Under the pieces are notes generated by a model that had not been told where the DNA came from, did no database searches, and saw nothing but the letters and a program-made list of their open reading frames with translations. A stretch of DNA of 64,000 bases from an uncultured Prevotellaceae bacterium (GTDB lineage: Bacteria > Bacteroidota > Bacteroidia > Bacteroidales > Bacteroidaceae). The DNA lies in assembly GCA_902762325.1 (NCBI GenBank), contig CACWNV010000016.1, positions 1-64,000 on the forward strand, read 5' to 3'. Shown here piece by piece: positions 35,042 to 43,008 of the stretch; the stretch's first letter is position 1; the number at the start of each line of letters is the position of its first letter. Made by a program: the position numbers and the translations under genes.

Positions 35042-36484
35042 ATGATTGACAAAGAAAAAGAGAAGTTGAACCCCGTGGTGCAATGGGCAAAATTCATTGT
35101 CGTGTTACTGCTCTATCTGGCTTTCCTCTATTGGGTGAAGAGCTGGTGGGGGCTGCTTGTCATTCCATTTATCTATGATGCCTATATCTCTAAAAAGATA
35201 CGATGGCAATGGTGGAAAGAAGCCGAGAAACCTGTAAAATTTGTCATGTCGTGGGTGGATGCACTGGTGTTTGCACTGGTGGCTGTCTACTTTATTAATC
35301 AGTTCTTCTTCCAGAACTACGTTATTCCTTCATCTTCTCTGGAGAAATCGCTGCTTACCGGCGACTATCTTTTCGTCTCTAAGCTGAGCTACGGACCGCG
35401 CATTCCTCAGACTCCACTGACGATGCCACTGACACAACACACGCTACCGCTTATCGGTACAAAATCTTATATTTCGTGGCCGCACTGGGACTATCGCCGA
35501 GTGAAAGGTCTCGGCAATGTACAACTGAACGACATCGTTGTGTTCAATTATCCTGCCGGTGATACCATCTGTACAGACCAGAAATTCCAGACCGAATATT
35601 ATAACATGGTCTATTCTTACGGAGAGAGCATATACCAGCAGAACTTCGGGAATCCCGACTTCTCTGTACTTAACAAATATCAGATTTACGATTTGTACAA
35701 GGAGGTCTATGCGTTGGGGCGCAACTTCATCAAGAACAATCCGAACCAGTTTGGTGACATCAGTTCCCGTCCTACCGACCGCCGCGAAAACTATGTGAAG
35801 CGTTGTGTGGGCCTTCCCGGGCAGACTCTACAGATAAAAGACCATATCGTCTATCTTGACGGAAAACCGAACAAGGAACCAGACAACGTCCAATACGATT
35901 ATGATGTGAAGCTCCGACAGAGCATTCCTGAAGAACTGATGCATGAGCTGGGCATCTCCATGGAAGCACTGATGAGCCTCAACCAGAACGGCCACCTGCC
36001 ATTGACACATCAGGCTGCAAAGGCGCTGGCTGCCCGCAAGGACATCGTGGAAAGCATCCATCTGAAACGTGACCTCCAGACGGGGCATCTGTATCCGCTC
36101 AATGCAGTTACTGGATGGACAGTAGACAACTATGGTCCTATATGGATTCCGAAGAAAGGAGCTACCGTGAAGCTCTCCATTGACAACATTGCCATCTACG
36201 AGCGACCCATCAAGGTGTACGAGAATAATGACTTAATCGTGAAGAACGGGCAAATATATATCAATGGCAAACATGCCACAGAATACACGTTTAAGATGGA
36301 CTACTACTGGATGCAGGGTGACAACCGTCACAATTCTGCCGACTCACGTTTCTGGGGATTCGTACCTGAAGACCATATCGTGGGCAAGCCCATCTTCATC
36401 TGGTGGAGCAGCGACCCCGACCGAAAGGGATTCTCTGGCATCCGCTGGAACCGCCTGTTCAATTTCGTGGATAATATTAAATAA
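35042..36484 (+). CDS. lepB: Signal peptidase I (long Bacteroidetes type)
   Basis: 480 residues, longer than typical LepB because of an insertion between the catalytic boxes. Membrane segments lie near residues 17-45 and 68-88. The catalytic Ser is S99 in 'YVIPSSSLEKSLLTGDYLFVSK', and the catalytic Lys is K253 in 'ENYVKRCVGLPGQTLQI'. The C-terminal box is 'WMQGDNRHNSADSRFWGFVPEDHIVGKP'. The Ser box has Leu where most bacteria have Met (SxSL). It cleaves signal peptides of exported proteins at the inner membrane, which would include the many Sec-dependent T9SS cargoes in this window. Confidence 0.96.
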   Translation: MIDKEKEKLNPVVQWAKFIVVLLLYLAFLYWVKSWWGLLVIPFIYDAYISKKIRWQWWKEAEKPVKFVMSWVDALVFALVAVYFINQFFFQNYVIPSSSLEKSLLTGDYLFVSKLSYGPRIPQTPLTMPLTQHTLPLIGTKSYISWPHWDYRRVKGLGNVQLNDIVVFNYPAGDTICTDQKFQTEYYNMVYSYGESIYQQNFGNPDFSVLNKYQIYDLYKEVYALGRNFIKNNPNQFGDISSRPTDRRENYVKRCVGLPGQTLQIKDHIVYLDGKPNKEPDNVQYDYDVKLRQSIPEELMHELGISMEALMSLNQNGHLPLTHQAAKALAARKDIVESIHLKRDLQTGHLYPLNAVTGWTVDNYGPIWIPKKGATVKLSIDNIAIYERPIKVYENNDLIVKNGQIYINGKHATEYTFKMDYYWMQGDNRHNSADSRFWGFVPEDHIVGKPIFIWWSSDPDRKGFSGIRWNRLFNFVDNIK

Positions 36485-36489
36485 GGTAA

Positions 36490-37137
36490 GTGACGAAAGC
36501 ATTACTTTCAACAACCTATTTCGGGCCCGTGCAGTGGTATCAGAAAATCCATCGGCACGGGCTCTGTCTCATCGAACAACATGAGAATTTCCAAAAGCAG
36601 ACCTACCGTAACCGCTGTATCATCGCAACAGCAAACGGAACGCAGGCTCTAACTGTCCCCGTCATCCACCAGCCAACATCAACCCCGGACTCTTCTGCCA
36701 AGTCATCGGCACCTCCCATCACCTCACTTCTTATCAGTGACCACGGCAACTGGCGCCATCTGCATTGGAATGCACTTTGCTCTGCCTACGGAGACAGTCC
36801 GTTCTTTGAGTTCTATGCAGACGACATACAACCCTTTTTCTTCGAAAGGAGATGGGAAACACTTTTCGAGTTCAACCTTGACATTATCCATACGCTCTGT
36901 GAACTGCTGGACATTCACCCAAACCTGCAGCTTACAGATTCGTATATAGATGACCCTGTAAATCCCCATATCATCGATTATCGCTCGGGGATTAATCCTA
37001 AACATCCCGCCGAGGATCCGGATTTTCAACCTCGCCCATATTGGCAGGTCTTCCAACAGAGACACGGATTCCTGCCCAATCTCTCCATTCTCGACCTGCT
37101 TTTCAATACCGGACCAGAAGCAATCTTTTACCTGTAG
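36490..37137 (+). CDS. WbqC family protein
   Basis: 215 residues. 'LLSTTYFGPVQWYQKIHRHGLCLIEQHENFQKQTYRNRCII' and 'WRHLHWNALCSAYGDSPFFEFY' match the WbqC family, whose members occur in polysaccharide loci and resemble transferases; the reaction is unsettled. A Ser/Thr/Pro-rich stretch ('HQPTSTPDSSAKSSAPPI') is inserted where the family normally runs straight on. GTG start, 5 bases behind the lepB stop; the dapB-lepB-wbqC order is familiar in Bacteroidales. The stop overlaps the convergent secreted-protein gene by 10 bases. Confidence 0.88.
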   Translation: MTKALLSTTYFGPVQWYQKIHRHGLCLIEQHENFQKQTYRNRCIIATANGTQALTVPVIHQPTSTPDSSAKSSAPPITSLLISDHGNWRHLHWNALCSAYGDSPFFEFYADDIQPFFFERRWETLFEFNLDIIHTLCELLDIHPNLQLTDSYIDDPVNPHIIDYRSGINPKHPAEDPDFQPRPYWQVFQQRHGFLPNLSILDLLFNTGPEAIFYL

Positions 37138-39155
37138 ACATGCACATTCACCACCATTGTGGCCGTGTATTGCCTTCCATCCTTTGTATATTGAATCGCC
37201 TGACGGATAGTATAAGTACGACCAGGCACAAGCCGACCAGGATACTGACCGACATAACATCCATATTTATCGGGATAGAATTCGGCAAAGATATTAGCTG
37301 AACTGTCGTAGTTGCATACATTTCCACTGGCATTAAACCAATGACCATAACAGGTGTTCGAACTGGTACTCGTTGTTGTGCCCGTATGGATGCTTCCATT
37401 TGCATTCACACCGACAAAGCGGGGATTGGATGAAGCAGAACGTCCTACACTCTGCAACTGCTGTGTACTGAGGCCAAGAGCCTGACTGACTGCCGCCATG
37501 TCGTACTGCACACGGGTACTTGAATAATAGGTCGCATCATAAGCCAGATCAATATCTATATAGACAGTGGTGTCTCGCCGCTCATAGTCTGCAGGATACT
37601 CTTTAAAGTTGCCGTAAACATCTGTATTCTCAAATCTCACCTGGAAAGGCCACTGCTCATCGTCACTGACATTGTCATTCCACGGATGACGCCAATAGGC
37701 TGTCGGTGCTCCCATCACGACGAAGAACAACCGACTGCAATCAGAAGGAACGGTCAGGACTGCAACTCCTTCTTTGTCACGTCCCACTTCTCCATAAGTG
37801 CGCTTACCATCATTGGAATAAGCCACGAATCCATATCGCCATCCTGCTTTATCGACATTAATCGCCCGATAGCCCTTGGCTCCAGCTATGCCTTTGAAAT
37901 GAGCTTTAACCTCTGTTCCCGGTTTTGCCGTGTTCATATTAATAATGGTGTACCCATAATTCTGGATGCAGTAGGCAGAGTCTATCTGCCATGTTCCATC
38001 GTTATCGGCAGTCTGATGGAGATGGGAAACATGCTGGCCGATACGATGACGAGCCGCCTCACGTACGCCGTCAATGTCCCATGTGGCCATACGGGCAAAT
38101 CCCTCATACATATCATCGTTCAGTTGTTCCTGAGTAAACCCGCTCAGCCGTCTGTAAGTTTCTATCGGGTCTTCGGGCTTATTGGCCTGCCTCCATAGCT
38201 TGCCAATAAAATCTGGCCCCTGCTTCATACACCAGTAGTCTTGTATGAAACAATTCTCATAACGCCAGTCCTCATGAAGCATATTCAAATGATGACGGTT
38301 AAGATGTCCCTCAAAGTACTCACCGTCGGTGAACTGACGGCCTGGATAGCATTTATAGGCTTGCCAATTGGCACAACTCTCCCACCAGCCATTACCTCCC
38401 GACGCATTTGTTCCATAGCCATAGTTATATCCATGCTGCTGTCCGAGGTCGCAACTGACGAGATATTGGAAAGTATGCCCCACCTCATGTGCCACAGTAT
38501 GCCCGCCGCGCGCTGAAATGGCACTGGGATTTACATTGAGTAGCCCCACTTTCTGGTCAACTCCTGAACCCTCTGCTTTCCATTCGCTCTGATAGAACAC
38601 ATACATTTCTATCTTATATTTATCTGTTGTGGAGTGTCCAGGAACCAGAAATCCCAGTTCATTGACATACTTATCCCAAATGGTCTCTGCCTGACTGAGC
38701 AGCGTCTTGGGGTTAAACCGATAGTTAGAAGCCTTTGTGGGATCATCGCCGAACCCTTTTTCCCAGAACACCACAAAGTGTTCGCTTTCCATCGAACGCC
38801 TGAAACTCCAGCGACTATTGTCATTCATGTAGTCAACGGTGGAATAGGTACTGGGCTTATATAGAAGGCGGCCGGGATTACGCAGCATGATACTACCAGA
38901 GTAGATGTCGCTTGAACCGAAAAGCGTGGAAAGACGATAGTCGGTATAACCTTTACTAAGTCTGCTACGGTATAGCCTCATAACGGGCTGACCGTCTGAA
39001 CCGTCGCCCAAGCGAAACTCAATGGAGTCATTATTGGCAACGACAAAGCTTTTGTGCTCTTTGAAACGATTGTCGTATTTCACCCATATCGTGTCTTGTG
39101 CCATGATGTTTTGCACCATCAGCACTGCGCATAGCGTCAGTATTATCTTTTTCAT
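37128..39155 (-). CDS. Secreted DUF6055-like protein with HEVGH motif and C-terminal DUF4859-like domain
   Basis: From the ATG at 39155 (residue 7 of the longest frame) a signal peptide MKKIILTLCAVLMVQNIMAQ is evident. The central region (~105-330) has 'SEHFVVFWEKGFGDDP', 'YKIEMYVFYQSEWKAEGSG' and 'GGHTVAHEVGHTFQYLVSCD', then 'WWESCANWQAY'. H-E-x-G-H plus a downstream Glu resembles a zincin metallopeptidase site, and the layout matches DUF6055 proteins. The C-terminal ~140 residues ('VQYDMAAVSQALGLSTQQLQ', 'GCYVGQYPGRLVPGRTYTIR') resemble DUF4859. No classic T9SS tail is seen. It is 14 bases behind the small T9SS protein gene, so the two are probably co-transcribed. Peptidase activity is inference. 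Confidence 0.75.
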   Translation of the reverse strand: MKKIILTLCAVLMVQNIMAQDTIWVKYDNRFKEHKSFVVANNDSIEFRLGDGSDGQPVMRLYRSRLSKGYTDYRLSTLFGSSDIYSGSIMLRNPGRLLYKPSTYSTVDYMNDNSRWSFRRSMESEHFVVFWEKGFGDDPTKASNYRFNPKTLLSQAETIWDKYVNELGFLVPGHSTTDKYKIEMYVFYQSEWKAEGSGVDQKVGLLNVNPSAISARGGHTVAHEVGHTFQYLVSCDLGQQHGYNYGYGTNASGGNGWWESCANWQAYKCYPGRQFTDGEYFEGHLNRHHLNMLHEDWRYENCFIQDYWCMKQGPDFIGKLWRQANKPEDPIETYRRLSGFTQEQLNDDMYEGFARMATWDIDGVREAARHRIGQHVSHLHQTADNDGTWQIDSAYCIQNYGYTIINMNTAKPGTEVKAHFKGIAGAKGYRAINVDKAGWRYGFVAYSNDGKRTYGEVGRDKEGVAVLTVPSDCSRLFFVVMGAPTAYWRHPWNDNVSDDEQWPFQVRFENTDVYGNFKEYPADYERRDTTVYIDIDLAYDATYYSSTRVQYDMAAVSQALGLSTQQLQSVGRSASSNPRFVGVNANGSIHTGTTTSTSSNTCYGHWFNASGNVCNYDSSANIFAEFYPDKYGCYVGQYPGRLVPGRTYTIRQAIQYTKDGRQYTATMVVNVHVYR

Positions 39156-39169
39156 CGTCAACCTCCCCC

Positions 39170-39583
39170 TCATCTTACAATATACTTTTTGCCGTTCATA
39201 ATATACAAACCTTTGGGAAGGCCGTCCAAAGAACGGGCATTGCGACGCACCACCTGACCATTCATGTTATAGACAGTATCATCCTTCTTGGTGCCATTCT
39301 CATTGTCAATAGTCTGGATTGCGTCTATAGTACGAACCTCAAAACGGATTTCCAGAATGTCGTCGCTCTGATAAGTCTTTCCATTAATGATGAATTTCCT
39401 TTCTGAGTGTTTCAGACGAGGGCCGACAAAGTCTTGTTCACCCGAAAGCATGATGCTCTCTGATTTCCCGTCGTTCATCTGAGTAATCATGTATAACACA
39501 TCTATTTCTTCTGCGAGCGTATTGCTTACAGGAAGAAAGAAAAGCCCCAACAGGAGCAGAATAAAGAAATGATGGTGCCTCAT
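39170..39583 (-). CDS. Small secreted protein with T9SS tail
   Basis: The ATG at 39583 gives a 137-residue protein with signal peptide 1-24; the longer frame from 39625 would run through a TATCTTTG box (39630-39623) and is rejected. The mature part is ~60 residues of beta strands ('SIMLSGEQDFVGPRLKHSERKFIINGKTYQSDDILEIRFEVR'-like) followed by 'VYNMNGQVVRRNARSLDGLPKGLYIMNGKKYIVR', a complete sorting tail. Cargo domains this short are unusual. It immediately precedes the HEVGH protein gene, so it might be a partner or a second secreted product of the same operon. Function unknown. Confidence 0.75.
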   Translation of the reverse strand: MRHHHFFILLLLGLFFLPVSNTLAEEIDVLYMITQMNDGKSESIMLSGEQDFVGPRLKHSERKFIINGKTYQSDDILEIRFEVRTIDAIQTIDNENGTKKDDTVYNMNGQVVRRNARSLDGLPKGLYIMNGKKYIVR

Positions 39584-39694
39584 ATTGATATTGTTATTAA
39601 GATTCAAACAACTTATATTTGGCAAAGATAAACATTTTTATGTTCATTAAGACCAAAAGATAAATAAAAAACGATAGATGTCGGCAAAAAAGTG

Positions 39695-39702
39695 TATCTT
39701 TG
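39695..39702 (+). promoter_or_regulatory. Putative -7 box upstream of dprA
   Basis: TATCTTTG lies 24 bases before the dprA ATG and 5 bases before a small upstream ORF. No TTTG is found at the usual -33 spacing. Confidence 0.5.
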
Positions 39703-39707
39703 TGACC

Positions 39708-39746
39708 ATGAAAAACAAATCTTCTCATGCAACAGGAAATCATTAA
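39708..39746 (+). CDS. Possible 12-codon leader ORF overlapping the dprA start
   Basis: ATG at 39708 opens MKNKSSHATGNH and stops with TAA at 39744-39746, inside the first codons of dprA in another frame. If transcription starts a few bases after the -7 box, this ATG would be at or next to the 5' end of the mRNA. It may be a chance ORF. Confidence 0.3.
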   Translation: MKNKSSHATGNH

Positions 39747-40851
39747 TGCCATAGCCCTCACGCGCATCAGCTACTTCAATCTCGCTGGTATACTGGAACT
39801 ATACCGACGAGTCGGTTCTGCATCGGCTATCATTGAACACCGAAACAACATACGCGACATCATACCGAATGCTTCGGAGAAGCTGGCTAATGCCTTTAAG
39901 AATCTCAGCGAACCGATGAAAAGGGCTGAAGCGGAATTCGAATACGACATGCAAAACGGCATTGAACCGCTTTGCATAAACAGTCCACGGTACCCTCAGC
40001 GACTCAAGGAGTGTGATGATGCTCCTTTAGTATTATATTATCGCGGCACAGCCGACCTGAACCAGCGGAGAGTTATCAACATCGTAGGTACCCGCCATTG
40101 CACACCCTACGGACAGGATCTTATCCGCCATTTCATCAGTGACCTACGGCAGTACTGTTCCCACGCTCTTATCGTCAGCGGACTGGCATACGGTATTGAC
40201 ATCTGTGCCCATCGGGAAGCATTGGCACATGGTTATGAGACAGTAGGCGTTTTAGCTCACGGACTGGATTATCTCTACCCTACTCGCCACAAACAGACAG
40301 CTGACGAGATGCTCCGACAAGGCGGACTCTTGACTGAATTTCCGATAAACACAAATGCTGACAAGGTGAACTTCGTACGACGGAACCGAATCGTTGCCGG
40401 TGTCAGCGATGCCTGTATCCTTGTCGAGAGTGCCGCTCACGGAGGAGGACTGATTACCGCTGATATTTCCAGAAGCTATAATAGAGAGGTGTTTGCCTTC
40501 CCTGGAGCTGTCGGTGCCCCATATAGTGAAGGCTGCAACAATCTGATTCGGGATAATGGTGCAAGCCTGATTTCCTCAGCCCACGACTTCATATCAGCCA
40601 TGAGATGGGAAGATGAATCTGCCTTGCAGAAAGCACAGCAGCAAGGAATCGAACGACAATTGTTCCCCAACCTGTCACCAGAAGAAAAAAAAGTCGTTGA
40701 TACGCTTTTACATACCAACGACTTACAAATCAACATGCTCACTGTGAAATGCGGCATTCCTATTAGTAGTCTGACAGCCCACCTGTTTAATCTCGAAATG
40801 AAAGGAGTCGTAAAGATGTTCCCAGGTGGTGTCTATCATCTATTAAGCTGA
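39727..40851 (+). CDS. dprA: DNA-processing protein DprA
   Basis: 374 residues. An N-terminal helical segment with HhH-like features (~1-75) is followed by the Rossmann DprA core: 'INIVGTRHCTPYGQDLI', 'LIVSGLAYGIDICAHREAL', 'GVLAHGLDYLYPTRHK', 'LLTEFPINTNADKVNFVRRNRIVAGVSDACILVESA', 'VFAFPGAVGAPYSEGCNNLIRDNGA'. A C-terminal winged-helix-like DprA domain ('NMLTVKCGIPISSLTAHLFNLEMKGVVKMFPGGVYHL') closes it. DprA binds single-stranded DNA taken up by the cell and loads RecA in natural transformation. Only one base separates its stop from the stop of the convergent S46 gene. Confidence 0.95.
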   Translation: MQQEIINAIALTRISYFNLAGILELYRRVGSASAIIEHRNNIRDIIPNASEKLANAFKNLSEPMKRAEAEFEYDMQNGIEPLCINSPRYPQRLKECDDAPLVLYYRGTADLNQRRVINIVGTRHCTPYGQDLIRHFISDLRQYCSHALIVSGLAYGIDICAHREALAHGYETVGVLAHGLDYLYPTRHKQTADEMLRQGGLLTEFPINTNADKVNFVRRNRIVAGVSDACILVESAAHGGGLITADISRSYNREVFAFPGAVGAPYSEGCNNLIRDNGASLISSAHDFISAMRWEDESALQKAQQQGIERQLFPNLSPEEKKVVDTLLHTNDLQINMLTVKCGIPISSLTAHLFNLEMKGVVKMFPGGVYHLLS

Positions 40852-40852
40852 T

Positions 40853-42985
40853 TCACTTTACGCCCATCTCCTTCAACAGACGATCGGTGTGTCCCCAACG
40901 GTCCATCAGATAGAGCACATATCGGATGTCGACACCAATACAACGAGCCAGACGGCTGTCGAAGTTGATGTCACTCGACAGACTGTCCCAGTTGCCGTCG
41001 AAAGCAAGACCTATCAGCCGGCCTTTACCATCAAACATCGGCGAACCGCTGTTTCCTCCAGTGATATCATTATTGGTGAGGAAACAGAGCTGCATCTTAC
41101 CTGTAGTCTTATCAGTGTAAGGACCAAAGTCTTTAGCCGACAACAGTTCATGCATAATAGGCTCTGCATAGTATTCTACATTCTTATCAGCCTGCTTCAT
41201 CTTCTCGACGATGCTCTCAGCAGTGGTATAATATCCAGAAGGATTGCCCGCCAGTTCAAATCCTCCCACTTGCCCGTAGCTTAGGCGCATGGTGAAGTTT
41301 GCATCGCTATAATGAGGCAGATCCTGTTCCATCCGCAGTTTGGCAGCACAGAGGTAGCGCTCTTGTGTGTTGATACTGTCATAATTCTCTAACAGTCCAT
41401 TACGAAGGTCTGCCTGACTTTCAAGAAGGTCGAGCCCGAACAATACTCCAGGATCTTTCTTGTAACTCTTCTTATTGAAATAGAGTTTCTTACCTTTCTT
41501 CATGATCTTCGACTTCTTATACAAGTAATCAACATACTTGGTATAATCATCATTGAACTTGTTATGAATAGTTGTATAGAAAGCGGGCAGATATTTTTCT
41601 GCCACATGTTCTTTATAGTTCTTGAGCAATACGGCAAAGACCTCTTTGTCTAAAGCCTCATCCCATTCATTACTGTTGTCGGCAAACTCGACATATTGTT
41701 TCTTGGGTTTATCTTTTGGACCTTTCACCTCCATCCCATTACTCAGACGCAAAGCACGGGTTGTAAATTCATTGGTACGACGGAATGTTTCAATCCAGTT
41801 CATCAGCGCATAACGATATTCGAAACGCTGTGCATACCAATTCGACAACTTATTAAAGTCGAGGGAGTCTTTCAGATAGCCTGTCTTGTCCTGCCAAGCC
41901 ACAATACGTTTCTCAAACTCCTGCTTCTGATTGATAATCCTGATGGAATCGATACATTTATTCATACCAATGGAGTTCTTCCAGTAGTTGGAACTCTGTG
42001 CATATTTGGAGTCATACTTGATACGCACTGCCTCGTCCGCACGCATGTGGCGAATCATAACCTCCTGCTTTACGCCACGTACCTGTGCCCGAATAGTATT
42101 GTCGGCATCACGCATCTCACGGATTCCATAGCTTGAGAGATAACGCTCTGTAGAGCCGGGGTAGCCTATGGTCATAGAGAAATCGCCGTCCTTATAGCCT
42201 TCCATGCTCACTTGTGCCCATCGTTTGGGATGATAGGGGACATTTTCCTTGGAATAGGCTGCCGGACCATTGGTCTTCGGGTCGGCATAAATACGGAATA
42301 CAGAGAAGTCACAAGTCTGACGTGGCCACATCCAGTTGTCGGTCTCACCGCCATACTTACCCATCGACTTGGGGACAGTAAACACGAGTCGCAAGTCTGT
42401 AAAGTCGCGATAAGTAGTGGCATAAAACTTGTTTCCTTCATAGAAAGCGTCAATATTCACATGAAGAGTGGAGTCGGTACGTTTGATTTTATCGTTCATT
42501 GCGTTTTGCAATGAGTCGATAAGAATGGACTGACGTTCATCTGTCAAACTGTAGAATCCCAGCTTTTCCAACTGAGGGGTAACGTCCTCCTGATCCACCA
42601 TGAACGACACGAACATATTCTCGTTCGGCAGTTCTTCTTCATACGTCTTTGCAAAGAAGCCATTAAGCATGTAGTCGTGCTCCACGGTAGAATGTGAGCG
42701 AATAGCCTCAAAGCCGCAGTGATGGTTGGTAAACACCAATCCGTTGGGCGATACCACAACACCAGAGCAGTAACCTGAGAAGTTCACACAGGCATTCCGC
42801 AATGCGTTTTCTCCGAAGTACAGATCATTATACGACAATTGAAATCCCTCTGCCTGCATCTGTTCAAACACTTGAGGAGGAAGATTGTAGATTGTCCACA
42901 TGCCTTCATCGGCATGACTGGCAAAAGGTAGAAACGGTAAAAGAGCCAGACACAGCCTTTTTGCCACCTTATTCATTGTTCTCAT
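40853..42985 (-). CDS. S46 family dipeptidyl-peptidase, DPP7-like
   Basis: 710 residues with a signal peptide ending near ASHA (26). The chymotrypsin-like double barrel has the His in 'VFTNHHCGFEAI' (H89) and the Ser S646 in 'TGGNSGSPMFDGKGR', with the long helical lid typical of S46 between. The residue 18 positions after the Ser is G664 ('AFDGNWDS'). In characterised enzymes Gly here goes with DPP7 (hydrophobic P1) and Arg with DPP11 (Asp/Glu P1), so a DPP7-like specificity is inferred. These periplasmic exopeptidases release dipeptides from oligopeptides for use as carbon and energy. ATG at 42976 is an alternative start. It lies 23 bases behind the flippase gene. Confidence 0.92.
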   Translation of the reverse strand: MRTMNKVAKRLCLALLPFLPFASHADEGMWTIYNLPPQVFEQMQAEGFQLSYNDLYFGENALRNACVNFSGYCSGVVVSPNGLVFTNHHCGFEAIRSHSTVEHDYMLNGFFAKTYEEELPNENMFVSFMVDQEDVTPQLEKLGFYSLTDERQSILIDSLQNAMNDKIKRTDSTLHVNIDAFYEGNKFYATTYRDFTDLRLVFTVPKSMGKYGGETDNWMWPRQTCDFSVFRIYADPKTNGPAAYSKENVPYHPKRWAQVSMEGYKDGDFSMTIGYPGSTERYLSSYGIREMRDADNTIRAQVRGVKQEVMIRHMRADEAVRIKYDSKYAQSSNYWKNSIGMNKCIDSIRIINQKQEFEKRIVAWQDKTGYLKDSLDFNKLSNWYAQRFEYRYALMNWIETFRRTNEFTTRALRLSNGMEVKGPKDKPKKQYVEFADNSNEWDEALDKEVFAVLLKNYKEHVAEKYLPAFYTTIHNKFNDDYTKYVDYLYKKSKIMKKGKKLYFNKKSYKKDPGVLFGLDLLESQADLRNGLLENYDSINTQERYLCAAKLRMEQDLPHYSDANFTMRLSYGQVGGFELAGNPSGYYTTAESIVEKMKQADKNVEYYAEPIMHELLSAKDFGPYTDKTTGKMQLCFLTNNDITGGNSGSPMFDGKGRLIGLAFDGNWDSLSSDINFDSRLARCIGVDIRYVLYLMDRWGHTDRLLKEMGVK

Positions 42986-43008
42986 TTCTTATTATTCTTA
43001 TTGTTAAT

